This document shows positions 1-9,029 of a stretch of 64,000 bases of DNA, one piece after another. The stretch is from Brevifilum sp029548365. GTDB taxonomy: Bacteria > Chloroflexota > Anaerolineae > Anaerolineales > Anaerolineaceae. Below the pieces are notes generated by a model, which was given only the letters and a program-made list of their open reading frames with translations, was not told the origin of the DNA and did no database searches. Both the position numbers and the translations under genes were made by a program. The DNA is taken from positions 48,804 to 112,803 of the forward strand of contig DAOSSA010000006.1 of assembly GCA_035376985.1 (NCBI GenBank), written 5' to 3'. The number at the start of each line of letters is the position of its first letter. Position 1 is the stretch's first letter.

Positions 1-1
1 A

Positions 2-1132
2 GCCACCTTCGGCGCAGGTGTCAGCGGTCCGCAGCTCGAAGCCCAGCTAAAAAGACACGGCTTTGTTCTCGGACATTTTCCACAATCCTGGGAATACTCA
101 AGCCTGGGCGGCTGGATTGCCACTCGCTCGGTTGGGCAGCAATCCTATCACTACGGCCGCATAGAGCCGCTGTTCGTCAAAGGGCATCTCGAAACCCCGG
201 CAGGCCCCATGGACCTGCCGCACTTCCCTAAGAGCGCTGCCGGGCCCGATCTGCGCCACCTGGTTTTGGGCTCCGAAGCACGTTTAGGGATCATCACCCA
301 GGCGACGATGCGCATCCGGCGCCTGCCCGAAGAAGAACATTTTTATGCAGCATTTTTCCCCAATTTTGAGATCGGGGTGGAAGCTGTTCGCAAGATTGCC
401 CAGAGTGAGCTGGCAGTCTCAATGGTCCGCCTGAGCGATCCCATGGAAACCGAAACCACCTTCCAGCTTTCTGGCGAAGAAAAGCTGGTTAACATCGCCA
501 AAAAGGGCCTGGGTCTGTTCGGACATGGTGAAGAGCGCTGCATGTTGATCTATGGGTTGACCGGTACAGGTGCAGAAAACCGCCTGGCTGACCGTCAACT
601 GGCGCATATTGTCCGGTCGCACCAGGGCATGCTGATCAAGTTTTACCTGGGCAAAGCCTGGATCGAAAAGCGTTTCCTCACGCCCTATCTACGCAATACA
701 TTGTGGGATCTTGGCTACGCGCTGGATACCCTGGAGACTGCCCTGCCCTGGGAAAAAATCCACAGTGGGCGCCAGGCGATCTACCATGCCATCAGCGATG
801 CCATGGAAAACGATAACGAGCCGGTGCTGATTTTCAGTCACGTTTCACACGTGTACACCAACGGCGGCTCCATGTATGTGACCTACCTTTTCCGCCGCAG
901 TCAGGACCCTCACCAAACCCTGGCGCACTGGCAAAAGATGAAAGGCGCAGCCAGCCAGGCCATCACGGCACTGGGCGGAACCATCAGCCACCAGCATGGC
1001 GTCGGCATCGACCATAAGCCTTTCCTCAGCGTTGAAAAAGACCCCCTGAGCATGCAGGTTCTGAAGAATATCATCAAAACCGTCGACCCTGACCAAATTA
1101 TGAACACCGGTAAGCTGATCGACACTGACTGA
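2..1132 (+). CDS. FAD-linked oxidase, alkyl-DHAP synthase-like (5' partial)
   Basis: The reading frame is open from the window edge, so the N-terminus lies outside; about 376 residues are visible. The first part carries the FAD-binding PCMH-type fold with SLGGWIATRSVGQQS, which matches the phospho-motif region of alkyldihydroxyacetonephosphate synthases (AGPS). The C-terminal part is an FAD-oxidase C domain ending in a HQHGVGIDH motif, equivalent to the His-rich active-site motif of AGPS. Family members use FAD to exchange the acyl chain of acyl-DHAP for a fatty alcohol, giving ether lipid precursors, but many bacterial homologues are uncharacterised oxidases. The gene ends 16 bp before a glycerol-3-phosphate dehydrogenase gene on the same strand, so a role in glycerol or ether-lipid metabolism is reasonable. 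The family is clear; the exact substrate is not. Confidence 0.8.
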   Translation, partial: ATFGAGVSGPQLEAQLKRHGFVLGHFPQSWEYSSLGGWIATRSVGQQSYHYGRIEPLFVKGHLETPAGPMDLPHFPKSAAGPDLRHLVLGSEARLGIITQATMRIRRLPEEEHFYAAFFPNFEIGVEAVRKIAQSELAVSMVRLSDPMETETTFQLSGEEKLVNIAKKGLGLFGHGEERCMLIYGLTGTGAENRLADRQLAHIVRSHQGMLIKFYLGKAWIEKRFLTPYLRNTLWDLGYALDTLETALPWEKIHSGRQAIYHAISDAMENDNEPVLIFSHVSHVYTNGGSMYVTYLFRRSQDPHQTLAHWQKMKGAASQAITALGGTISHQHGVGIDHKPFLSVEKDPLSMQVLKNIIKTVDPDQIMNTGKLIDTD

Positions 1133-1148
1133 GGAAAGAGGGACCACA

Positions 1149-2726
1149 ATGCTGACACAAACCTGGCGCAAAGACACCTGGTCGAACCTCGATCAACCCT
1201 GGGACCTGATTGTGATTGGCGGAGGCATCACCGGGGCGGGGATTTTTAATATGGCGGCGCAAAAAGGGCTTAATCCCCTCCTGGTGGAAGCCAGGGATTT
1301 TTCCTTCGGCACATCCAGCCGTTCTTCCAAGTTGGTCCATGGCGGCATTCGCTATTTACGCAACCGGCAGTTTGATGTGGTCAGAGAATCGGTTAAAGAG
1401 CGCGAGCGCATGTTGCGGGAGTCCGATGGACTGGTAGACCCGTTGGCGTTCATCTTCCCCACCTATGAGCATAACACCCGCGACACAAAGCTGATGAAAC
1501 TGGGCACGCTGATATACGACCTGATGGCGCCGAAATGGCAGCACTACACCCTCAACCAGCAGCAGACCAAGAATGCGCTTCCCGCATTGAGCGATGCAAA
1601 CTTTGTTGGGGGTTTGAAATATTTCGACGCGATTGTGGATGATTCACAGCTTGTCCTGCGCGTGATCATGGATGGCATCCGCTTCGGCGGCACAGCTATC
1701 AATTATGCAAAGGTTATTCAGTTGTGCAAAGCGAAAAATGGGTCGGTTGAGGGCGTCATTGTTGAGGATCAATCCGGAAAAATAACCCCATCGCAAGTAG
1801 AACTGCGCAGCAAGGTGATCATCAACGCCAGCGGACCCTGGTCGGATGAGCTCAGAGAGCAAATCCAGGGACCCGCCAGGCTGCGCCGGCTGCGCGGCAG
1901 CCACCTGATTTTTTCACAAGAGTCAATCCCGCTCAACGCAGCGGTGACCATGCTCCACCCGCGCGATAATCGCGCGTTGTTTGCCATTCCCTGGGAAAAC
2001 CGATCGTTGATCGGCACAACAGACCTCGACCATGATCTGTTTGAAGATGAAACCCGGATTTCAACCGCAGAAGTGGATTATCTGCTGGAGGCTGCTCAAT
2101 ACACCTTTCCCAACCACCCGGTGTCTGAAGCTGACATCATTTCAACCTTCTCCGGTTTGCGCCCGGTAATCAACACCAACGCTGCGCACCCCTCCCTTGA
2201 ATCCCGCGCCCACAAGATCTGGGAAGAAGACGGTTTGGTTACGGTAGCGGGCGGAAAATTAACCATCTTTCGCGTCATGGCTGCCGACGCACTCAACTTC
2301 TGTGCCGATCGGTTGCGCGGCTGTCCCAGGTTCACGCATCGCGCGCCGTGTTTCATCCACCCCCAACCTCAGGAGCGGAATGATCGGTCAAACCCGGGTT
2401 GGCTGCTGATGGCAGGCCGTTTGGGTATGGATGTGAACCCATTTTTCCAGCAGGCTGACTCGGAAGACCTGGTTCCCATTGAACCGATTCCACAGCTATG
2501 GGCAGAATTGTCATGGGCGGCAAAAAATGAAGCGGTTCTCCACCTGGATGATTTGCTCCTCAGGCGGGTCAGGCTGGGCGTCCTGTTCCCAAACGGCGGC
2601 ATGGACATGATCGACCCGATTCGAGCCAGGGTGCAACCGCACCTGGGCTGGTCTAATGAAACATGGACTGCCGAAGTCGAACGCTACCGCCAAATCTGGA
2701 GAGATAATTATCATTTGCCCAATTAA
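1149..2726 (+). CDS. glpD: FAD-dependent glycerol-3-phosphate dehydrogenase
   Basis: This 525-residue protein oxidises sn-glycerol 3-phosphate to dihydroxyacetone phosphate, passing electrons to FAD and usually on to membrane quinone. The N-terminal Rossmann motif VIGGGITGAGIF (about residues 21-32) binds FAD, followed by the family signature SSRSSKLVHGGIRYL (about 57-71) and the DAO-type substrate domain. The C-terminal region is the GlpD-type helical domain. The ATG is preceded by a purine-rich GAGGAAAGAGGGA stretch. It follows the AGPS-like gene by 16 bp and precedes an FGGY kinase, so the three probably share an operon that interconverts glycerol, G3P and DHAP. The length is normal for the family and no key residue appears to be missing. 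Confidence 0.93.
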   Translation: MLTQTWRKDTWSNLDQPWDLIVIGGGITGAGIFNMAAQKGLNPLLVEARDFSFGTSSRSSKLVHGGIRYLRNRQFDVVRESVKERERMLRESDGLVDPLAFIFPTYEHNTRDTKLMKLGTLIYDLMAPKWQHYTLNQQQTKNALPALSDANFVGGLKYFDAIVDDSQLVLRVIMDGIRFGGTAINYAKVIQLCKAKNGSVEGVIVEDQSGKITPSQVELRSKVIINASGPWSDELREQIQGPARLRRLRGSHLIFSQESIPLNAAVTMLHPRDNRALFAIPWENRSLIGTTDLDHDLFEDETRISTAEVDYLLEAAQYTFPNHPVSEADIISTFSGLRPVINTNAAHPSLESRAHKIWEEDGLVTVAGGKLTIFRVMAADALNFCADRLRGCPRFTHRAPCFIHPQPQERNDRSNPGWLLMAGRLGMDVNPFFQQADSEDLVPIEPIPQLWAELSWAAKNEAVLHLDDLLLRRVRLGVLFPNGGMDMIDPIRARVQPHLGWSNETWTAEVERYRQIWRDNYHLPN

Positions 2727-2811
2727 GGCGCCGAATTTTAGAAAAGTAGATAATTATCGATTATGATAGAGTAAACACATTCGCCCCTATCGCCATCCAT
2801 TGGAGAAAACT

Positions 2812-4359
2812 ATGGCAAAAGATCAAATCCTGGCTATCGATAACGGTACGCAAAGCGTAAGAGCCTTAATTTTCAACTTAAAAGGGCAGTTAATCGCCAA
2901 AAAGAGGGTTCCTATCCAGCCTTATTACTCCGTAAAACCCGGTTGGGCTGAACAGGATCCAGGCGTGTTCTGGCAGGGCGTTTGCCAGGCGTGCCAGGAA
3001 ATATGGACGATGGATGGTGTGGACAAAGATGCCATCGTCGGTGTGGGTTTGACCACCCAACGCTCCACGTTAATCAACCTGGACGAAAACCAGCAGCCCT
3101 TACGCCCGGCCATGGTCTGGCTGGATCAACGTCGCACCGAGGGGCTGCCGCCCGTAGGCGGTGTGTGGGGACTTTTGTTCAAATTAGCCGGCATGAGTGA
3201 TACCGTCAGCTATTTTCAAGCCGAAGCCGAAGCCAATTGGATCAAAACCCATCAACCGGAAATTTGGAAAAAAACGGATAAATTCGTGCTGCTTTCTGGT
3301 TTTCTAACGCATAAGCTGGTAGGTAAAGTCATCGATTCCATCGGCTGCCAGGTGGGTTATCTCCCCTTTGATTATAAGAGCCAGGATTGGGCTAAACCCT
3401 CCGACTGGAAATGGCAAGCGATCCGAATGGATCGGGGACTGCTGCCCGATCTTGTGCCGCCAGCCCAGTTGTTGGGGCACATCACCCGCGCGGCGGCTGA
3501 AGCAACCGGCATCCCAGAAGGCTTGCCGCTCATCGCCACCGCAGCCGATAAGGCAACGGAAGTGATCGGCGCGGGCTGCCTGGAACCGCACATCGGCTGC
3601 CTGAGCTTTGGCACCACGGCTACCATCAACACCACCCACACAAAATATACCGAGGTGATCCCCCTCATTCCGCCTTACCCGGCAGCCGTACCCGGCGCAT
3701 ACTCACTGGAAGTGCAGATCTACCGCGGCTTCTGGATGGTGAGCTGGTTCAAAGAGGAGTTTGGACTGGTTGAACGCAGAGAAGCCGAGAAACTGGGGGT
3801 TGAAGCCGAAGTTTTATTTGATAACTTGCTCCAAACCGTGCCCGCCGGCGCAGAAGGCCTCATGTTGCAGCCCTACTGGTCGCCGGGATTGAAGATCCCC
3901 GGGCCAGAAGCCAAAGGCGCGGTGATCGGCTTTGGCGATGTGCACACCCGCGCCCATTTTTACCGGGCGATCATCGAGGGGTTGGGTTATGCCCTGCTGG
4001 AAGGTATGCAGAGGACCGAAAAGCGTTCAAAGATCCCCATCACTGCGCTCAGGGTCGCTGGCGGCGGCAGTCAGAGCCCGGGCGTCATGCAAATCACCGC
4101 TGATATTTTCGGGCTGCCCGTCACCCGCCCGCATGTGTACGAAGCCTCGGGGCTGGGGGCTGCCATCGATGTGGCTGTGGGGTTGAATCTGCACCCCGAT
4201 TTCAATACAGCGGTTTCAGAAATGACGCACCTTGGGGATACCTTTGAGCCCGATCCACACCGCCACAAAATCTACACCGACCTGTACGAACGGGTTTATC
4301 AGCACATGTACAAACGTTTACAGCCGCTCTACAATGAAATTCGGGAGATCGTCGCCTGA
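2812..4359 (+). CDS. FGGY-family carbohydrate kinase
   Basis: The product is a sugar or polyol kinase of about 515 residues. The N-terminal ATPase-fold motif ILAIDNGTQSVRALIF and the C-terminal motif RVAGGGSQSPGVMQITADIFG are the two halves of the FGGY actin-like ATPase. An upstream TTG at 2800 is in frame, but the ATG at 2812 has a GGAG Shine-Dalgarno 6 nt upstream and gives the usual family N-terminus, so I choose it. A plausible -10 (TATGAT) lies near 2763. Proximity to glpD suggests glycerol or a related triol/ketose as substrate, but the sequence is not a textbook GlpK, so I leave the substrate open. A small inverted repeat follows the stop codon. Confidence 0.85.
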   Translation: MAKDQILAIDNGTQSVRALIFNLKGQLIAKKRVPIQPYYSVKPGWAEQDPGVFWQGVCQACQEIWTMDGVDKDAIVGVGLTTQRSTLINLDENQQPLRPAMVWLDQRRTEGLPPVGGVWGLLFKLAGMSDTVSYFQAEAEANWIKTHQPEIWKKTDKFVLLSGFLTHKLVGKVIDSIGCQVGYLPFDYKSQDWAKPSDWKWQAIRMDRGLLPDLVPPAQLLGHITRAAAEATGIPEGLPLIATAADKATEVIGAGCLEPHIGCLSFGTTATINTTHTKYTEVIPLIPPYPAAVPGAYSLEVQIYRGFWMVSWFKEEFGLVERREAEKLGVEAEVLFDNLLQTVPAGAEGLMLQPYWSPGLKIPGPEAKGAVIGFGDVHTRAHFYRAIIEGLGYALLEGMQRTEKRSKIPITALRVAGGGSQSPGVMQITADIFGLPVTRPHVYEASGLGAAIDVAVGLNLHPDFNTAVSEMTHLGDTFEPDPHRHKIYTDLYERVYQHMYKRLQPLYNEIREIVA

Positions 4360-4360
4360 C

Positions 4361-4385
4361 CCGGGATTCATTTACGTAATCCCGG
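4361..4385 (+). other. Intercistronic hairpin before VOC gene
   Basis: CCGGGATT (4361-4368) and AATCCCGG (4378-4385) form a perfect 8-bp stem with a 9-nt loop. The right arm ends at the purine-rich ribosome binding region of the next gene. There is no T-tract, so it is more likely an mRNA-stability or translation element than a terminator. Confidence 0.4.
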
Positions 4386-4401
4386 AAAGGATCAGACCCT
4401 C

Positions 4402-4773
4402 ATGCCTGCTTTGGAAATTAACCAACAAATCACCTTTTTACATGCCAGCAACCTGGAAGAAACCCGCCGGTTTTATACGGATGTTTTAGGGCTGCCCCTG
4501 GCGCGCGAACAGAGCACCTGCCTGATTTTCAAAGTCACCCGGGAGGCCTACCTGGGCTTCTGCGAACATATCGAGCCGATTGAACCGGGTCGCAAGGTGA
4601 TCCTGACCCTGGTCAGTGACGATGTCGATGGCTGGTATGCAGCCCTGCAAGCCAGGGGAGAAAGCCTCGTCAATCCACCCATCCACAACCCAAAATATGG
4701 CATCTATCATTTCTTCATCATCGACCCGAACGGTTATTGGGTCGAAATTCAAAGATTTGACCAGCCGCTGTGA
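4402..4773 (+). CDS. VOC (glyoxalase/bleomycin-resistance fold) protein
   Basis: A 123-residue single-domain vicinal-oxygen-chelate protein. Its N-terminal strand and helix carry ITFLHASNLEETRRFYTDVL, typical for the family, and the C-terminus ends with DPNGYWVEIQRF, which holds the usual Glu metal ligand. The family includes glyoxalases, dioxygenases and antibiotic-binding proteins; the substrate cannot be assigned here. It sits 42 bp after the kinase gene with GGAAAGG upstream of the ATG and is probably cotranscribed. Confidence 0.85.
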   Translation: MPALEINQQITFLHASNLEETRRFYTDVLGLPLAREQSTCLIFKVTREAYLGFCEHIEPIEPGRKVILTLVSDDVDGWYAALQARGESLVNPPIHNPKYGIYHFFIIDPNGYWVEIQRFDQPL

Positions 4774-4862
4774 AAACAGCTCAGGCTTGAGCAATCGAAA
4801 GCCAACGCCTGACAGCGATCTGGCCAAAACAAACACATTCAACACACAATCGGAGTGACATC

Positions 4863-6128
4863 ATGACCTCTTATACCCTGCCCTATGGGCATGAACACAT
4901 CAGCATTGAAGTTCCGGCGACATGGCAGGTCGACCAGCTCGAACCCCAGCCTGGTGATCCCCTGCCCGATCCTGACCGGGCGATCATCGAAGCGCTGCAT
5001 TCCCCCATGGGCGCAATCGGCTGGGAGAAATTCGTTGGGGCAAAAACTGTCGGCATCGCCATCAACGACAAGACCCGTCCCGTTCCCAAACCCAACCCGA
5101 TTGTTCACCTGCTCAACCACCTTGAAGGGCTCTGGTTCGCACCCGACCAGATCACCCTGTTTGTTGGCAGCGGCACCCACACGCCGATGACTCCCGATGA
5201 ACTGCCGCAAATTTTAGACCAATCCATCATCGAACGGTTCAAAATTCAAGCCCATGACTGCGACCGCTCGCCGTTGATCGACCTGGGTAAAAGCAACTAC
5301 GGCAACCCGATCCAAATCAACGCAGATTTTTACAACTGTGACCTGAAGTTTTCCGTGGGCAATATCGAACCCCATCATTTTATGGGCTTTTCCGGCGGCA
5401 TCAAAACGGCTGCCATCGGCCTGGCGGGGCGCGCCACCATTGATTCCAACCACGCCGGGCTCACCCATCCCCATGCACGCACCGGTGAATACAACATCAA
5501 CCCTTTACGCCAGGAAATTGAGGAGATCGGTCACAAATCCGGCGTCCAATTTTCTCTGGGCACGGTTTTGGATGAGCGCAAACGCGTCCTTAAAGTCTTT
5601 TTCGGATCGCCCCTTGCCGTCATGGATGCCGCGATCCCCTTTGTAAGGCAGTCCTTCGGCGTGGAGGTTTCCGCGCCTTATGACCTGGTAATCGCCTCGC
5701 CGGGCGGCGCGCCCAAGGACATCAACCTCTACCAGAGTCAAAAAGGTCTCACCCATGCTTCCCGCATCACTCGCGATGGCGGCTGGGTGTTCTTGTTAGC
5801 CGCCTGCCCGGAGGGATCCGGCAGCGCCAGCTATGAGGACTACATCCTCAACGCAGATTCGCACCCGGCTGTCATCGATCATTTTCAATCCGGCTATTTT
5901 CAAGTCGGACCGCACAAAGCCCTGCAAATTGCCCGCGAAGCCGTGCGCATCAACATCGTGCTGGTATCAGATATCCCTCCGAATACCGTCAAAACCTGGA
6001 AACTTACTCCCAGCAAGCCCGAATTGATAAACGATTTGATCTCCTGGATCAGTAACCAGATTCCTGCAGACGCCCGGGTAGCCATCCTGCCCGCTGCAAC
6101 CCGGACAATGACCGAGGTTAGAAAATGA
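4863..6128 (+). CDS. LarA-type nickel-pincer racemase homologue (copy 1)
   Basis: A 421-residue homologue of lactate racemase LarA. LarA interconverts lactate enantiomers with a nickel-pincer nucleotide tethered to a lysine, and relatives act on other alpha-hydroxy acids. Visible residues match the LarA active site: His106 in GSGTHT, His171/His172 in EPHHFMGFSGG, Lys181 just after that glycine pair (the tether position), and His202/His204 in LTHPHA. A GGAG Shine-Dalgarno precedes the ATG. The last codon overlaps the next gene by ATGA, indicating translational coupling. The cofactor genes larB, larC and larE are not in the window. A second LarA homologue of the same length lies at 16.2-17.5 kb. 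Substrate is unknown. Confidence 0.88.
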   Translation: MTSYTLPYGHEHISIEVPATWQVDQLEPQPGDPLPDPDRAIIEALHSPMGAIGWEKFVGAKTVGIAINDKTRPVPKPNPIVHLLNHLEGLWFAPDQITLFVGSGTHTPMTPDELPQILDQSIIERFKIQAHDCDRSPLIDLGKSNYGNPIQINADFYNCDLKFSVGNIEPHHFMGFSGGIKTAAIGLAGRATIDSNHAGLTHPHARTGEYNINPLRQEIEEIGHKSGVQFSLGTVLDERKRVLKVFFGSPLAVMDAAIPFVRQSFGVEVSAPYDLVIASPGGAPKDINLYQSQKGLTHASRITRDGGWVFLLAACPEGSGSASYEDYILNADSHPAVIDHFQSGYFQVGPHKALQIAREAVRINIVLVSDIPPNTVKTWKLTPSKPELINDLISWISNQIPADARVAILPAATRTMTEVRK

Positions 6129-6913
6129 CGAACCCTGATTTCATCAAAAACCCCCACCTTGACGGCGACGATTTTTTCTGGCAAGGCAACCGAGCCGGCA
6201 TCCTTTTGATCCATGGGTTCACCGCCACCACCGCTGAAGTCAGGCCCCTGGCAATCAAGCTTCATGAGGAGGGATTCACCGTTGCCGCTCCGCTGCTGCC
6301 CGGGCACGGAACTCACCCCGATGACCTGAACCGCGCCACCTGGTCGATGTGGGTTGAAAAGGTCAAACAATTCTATGAGAAACTCATCCCACACTGCGAC
6401 CGGATTTATGTCGGCGGTGAATCCATGGGCGGTTTGTTAGCGCTTGAGCTGGCGGGTCAGCACCCTGAGATCCGCGCTTTATTCTTGTTTGCCCCAGCAC
6501 TGAAAGTGAAAAATTTATGGCTTTCCAGAATTTTATGGCCGTTCATCAAATACCTGGTAAAAGAGGATAAGGATGATGGCCTGCCCTGGAAAGGCTATAC
6601 GGTTCAGCCGCTCAGAGGGGCAGCCGAGCTGCATAAACTCCAAAACCACGCCCGGCGCAACCTGCCGAAAATCGCCCAGCCCGTGGTGATCTTCACCGGT
6701 GAGCATGACAACACCATCGCTCCTCAGTCCGCCGGATTGATCCTGGATAAAATCGGCTCGAAGTTAAAATATCAAATCCACCTGGAGAACTCCGGGCATT
6801 GTGTGATTCTTGATTCCGAGCTGGATGAGATTTATGGCCATATGCTGCGCCTGATCAAAACCGATTTTGCACAGGACCCAACCTCGCCCACCTTCAAGAC
6901 GCCATTACCGTAA
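6125..6913 (+). CDS. Alpha/beta hydrolase, carboxylesterase/monoacylglycerol lipase-like
   Basis: A 262-residue serine hydrolase resembling bacterial Est30-type carboxylesterases and monoacylglycerol lipases. The oxyanion-hole motif LLIHGF is at about residues 27-32. The catalytic triad reads as Ser100 (GGESMGG), Asp195 (TGEHDNTI) and His225 (NSGHCV). The ATGA overlap with the LarA homologue shows it is translated as part of the same operon. With glycerol-3-phosphate dehydrogenase and a polyol kinase upstream, release of glycerol from monoacylglycerols is a plausible role, but this is inference. Confidence 0.88.
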   Translation: MTNPDFIKNPHLDGDDFFWQGNRAGILLIHGFTATTAEVRPLAIKLHEEGFTVAAPLLPGHGTHPDDLNRATWSMWVEKVKQFYEKLIPHCDRIYVGGESMGGLLALELAGQHPEIRALFLFAPALKVKNLWLSRILWPFIKYLVKEDKDDGLPWKGYTVQPLRGAAELHKLQNHARRNLPKIAQPVVIFTGEHDNTIAPQSAGLILDKIGSKLKYQIHLENSGHCVILDSELDEIYGHMLRLIKTDFAQDPTSPTFKTPLP

Positions 6914-7214
6914 ACAACAACCTGTGAGCAATAAGAGAAAATAACGGTTTCCCGCCAGGCGCTGCCCGGGTAAATTTTTTGGTTTACTCAACCAGGGGAA
7001 AATCACATCCCTCGCTTAATAAATTGACAACAGCGGTACAACGCGGTAAACTTGTCCCTCGGGAACAATTCCAAGTGCAAGCCTCACTGTTTTGTGAAAA
7101 ACGGTCCTGCGGTCACTGCTTCTGCGGGCCGAGATATCGTTATTCTCTCAAACACCAGTTACAGCGTCGTTGCCTGGCCCTGACGGAAGAACCATTACTG
7201 GAGTGAATATTTTT
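6914..7214. other. Intergenic region, no clear gene
   Basis: About 300 bp between the hydrolase and the ABC exporter operon. A 75-codon open frame at 6979-7206 has no family signature, no ribosome binding site and runs into the exporter's Shine-Dalgarno, so I do not call it. I see no consensus promoter or strong terminator hairpin here. Confidence 0.4.
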
Positions 7215-9029
7215 ATGTCTGCAAATACATATTATGACGTTGATTTAAGTCAAAACTTAACCAAAAACCGCTTTATTGGCTTAATGCGGGTCATGAAGGG
7301 CTACCGAGTTCTGTATTTAGGCGCCATCATCGCCCTGGCAATCGCGGCCACCGCCCGCACGGGGATTTACCTGGTGCTGCGCCGCTTCATCGATGAGATC
7401 GTTGTCCCTCGTAATTTCGGTTCAGATATGATCCTCATCATCGGCTTATATATCGGGATGGCGCTGCTGCAGGGAACCTTCACCTTTATCTCGGGCTGGC
7501 TGGCTGCCAGAGTTGCTGAGGGGACCACGCGCCGTTTGCGCAATTTCTTGTATGACCACCTGCAGCGACTGCCCTATGCCTACCATGCAGAAGCCAAAAC
7601 CGGAGACCTGATCTCGCGCGCCACCTCAGACATCGATGCCGTCAACCGATTTTTCGCCGATCAGGCGATCGGCATCGGGCGCATCATCCTGATATTTGTG
7701 ATCAATTTTATCGCCATCATGCAATTACACCCCCGCCTGGCATGGACGTCTGTGATCGCCATCCCAGCCATCATTGCGGTCTCCCTGTTCTTTTTCTCAC
7801 GCGTATCCAAAGCCTATGAAGCCTACCAGGAACAGGAAGCAACCCTCAGCAACCGCTTGCAAGAAAACCTGACCGGCGTTCGGGTGGTCAAAGCCTTTGC
7901 CCGCCAGGGCTACGAATCCTACAAATTTGACCAGGAAAACTGGCACAAATTCAGTCTTGGTCGGCGTTTGCTCTCAATCGAGTCGTTGTTCTGGCCGATA
8001 TCCGATATTATCTGCGGCGCACAACTGCTCGCCTCCTATTTCACTGGCGCCATCATGGCATTAAACGGTGAGATCACCGTTGGCACCTACATGGCGTTTA
8101 TCGCCCTGGTCATCTGGATCATCTGGCCGATGCGCAACCTGGGACGCTTGATCGTTCAGACCTCTACAGGGATGGTTTCCTATAAGCGTGTGGCTGAACT
8201 GCTGGAAGAAAAACGCGAGCCCCTCCTGGAAGGCGATTACCAGCCCGATGGCGACCTGGGCGGAGAAATTGTTTTCAAAGACGTCAGCTTTGAATACGAA
8301 CCGGGCCAACTCGTACTCAACAAAGTGAATTTTTCCTGCAGCCCGGGCGCTGTGATCGCCCTGTTAGGCTCCACCGGTTCGGGCAAGACCACCCTGGTCA
8401 ACCTGCTGCCGCGGTTTTATGACCCCACCGCCGGCTTGATCACGCTGGATGGCGTTGATATCACCAGGTATCCGCGCAAGTATTTACGTTCGCAAATCGG
8501 CATCGTGGAGCAGGAACCGTTCTTATTCTCACGCTCGATTCGTGAAAACATCACCTACGGCGTCCATCGCCAAGTTTCGGAGGAAGAAATTGTCCAGGCA
8601 GCCCAATTTGCAGCCATCCACGACGTCATCCTGGAATTCCCCAAGGGTTACGACACCCTGGTCGGCGAGCGCGGCGTGACCCTTTCAGGCGGTCAGAAAC
8701 AACGGCTGGCGATCGCCCGCGCGGTATTGAAAAATCCACGCATCCTGATCCTGGATGATTCCACTTCCAGCGTGGACACAGAAACCGAAATGCACATCCG
8801 GGCAGCCCTGGAGCGGCTGATGCAAACCCGCACCACGTTCATCATTGCCCACCGCATCCAGAGCGTGATGGATGCTGACCTGATCCTGGTCTTTGACAGG
8901 GGAGAGATCGTGCAGCTGGGCACCCATCAACAGCTGATGCAGACCAGCGGCATGTACCAGGATATTTTCAATATTCAAACCAGGATCGAACTTGAATTAG
9001 AAAAGGAAATTTCAGGTGTCAACATTTGA
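7215..9029 (+). CDS. Heterodimeric ABC exporter, subunit with degenerate Walker B
   Basis: A half-transporter of about 604 residues: an N-terminal six-helix exporter domain followed by an ATPase domain. Walker A (LLGSTGSGKTT) and signature (LSGGQKQR) are canonical, but the residue after Walker B is Asp (ILILDDSTSSVD) where active sites have Glu; the H-loop His is present (IIAHRI). In heterodimeric exporters of the TM287/288 and BmrCD type, this pattern marks the subunit that forms the non-hydrolytic site. An upstream TTG at 7170 is in frame, but the ATG at 7215 has GGAG at 7200-7203 and begins the conserved protein. The stop overlaps the next gene. Substrate unknown; lipids or drugs are usual. 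Confidence 0.9.
   Translation: MSANTYYDVDLSQNLTKNRFIGLMRVMKGYRVLYLGAIIALAIAATARTGIYLVLRRFIDEIVVPRNFGSDMILIIGLYIGMALLQGTFTFISGWLAARVAEGTTRRLRNFLYDHLQRLPYAYHAEAKTGDLISRATSDIDAVNRFFADQAIGIGRIILIFVINFIAIMQLHPRLAWTSVIAIPAIIAVSLFFFSRVSKAYEAYQEQEATLSNRLQENLTGVRVVKAFARQGYESYKFDQENWHKFSLGRRLLSIESLFWPISDIICGAQLLASYFTGAIMALNGEITVGTYMAFIALVIWIIWPMRNLGRLIVQTSTGMVSYKRVAELLEEKREPLLEGDYQPDGDLGGEIVFKDVSFEYEPGQLVLNKVNFSCSPGAVIALLGSTGSGKTTLVNLLPRFYDPTAGLITLDGVDITRYPRKYLRSQIGIVEQEPFLFSRSIRENITYGVHRQVSEEEIVQAAQFAAIHDVILEFPKGYDTLVGERGVTLSGGQKQRLAIARAVLKNPRILILDDSTSSVDTETEMHIRAALERLMQTRTTFIIAHRIQSVMDADLILVFDRGEIVQLGTHQQLMQTSGMYQDIFNIQTRIELELEKEISGVNI

Noticed and set aside
6979..7206. 75-codon open frame upstream of the exporter operon
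   Set aside because: No family similarity or ribosome binding site; it overlaps the exporter's Shine-Dalgarno and reads like chance coding.
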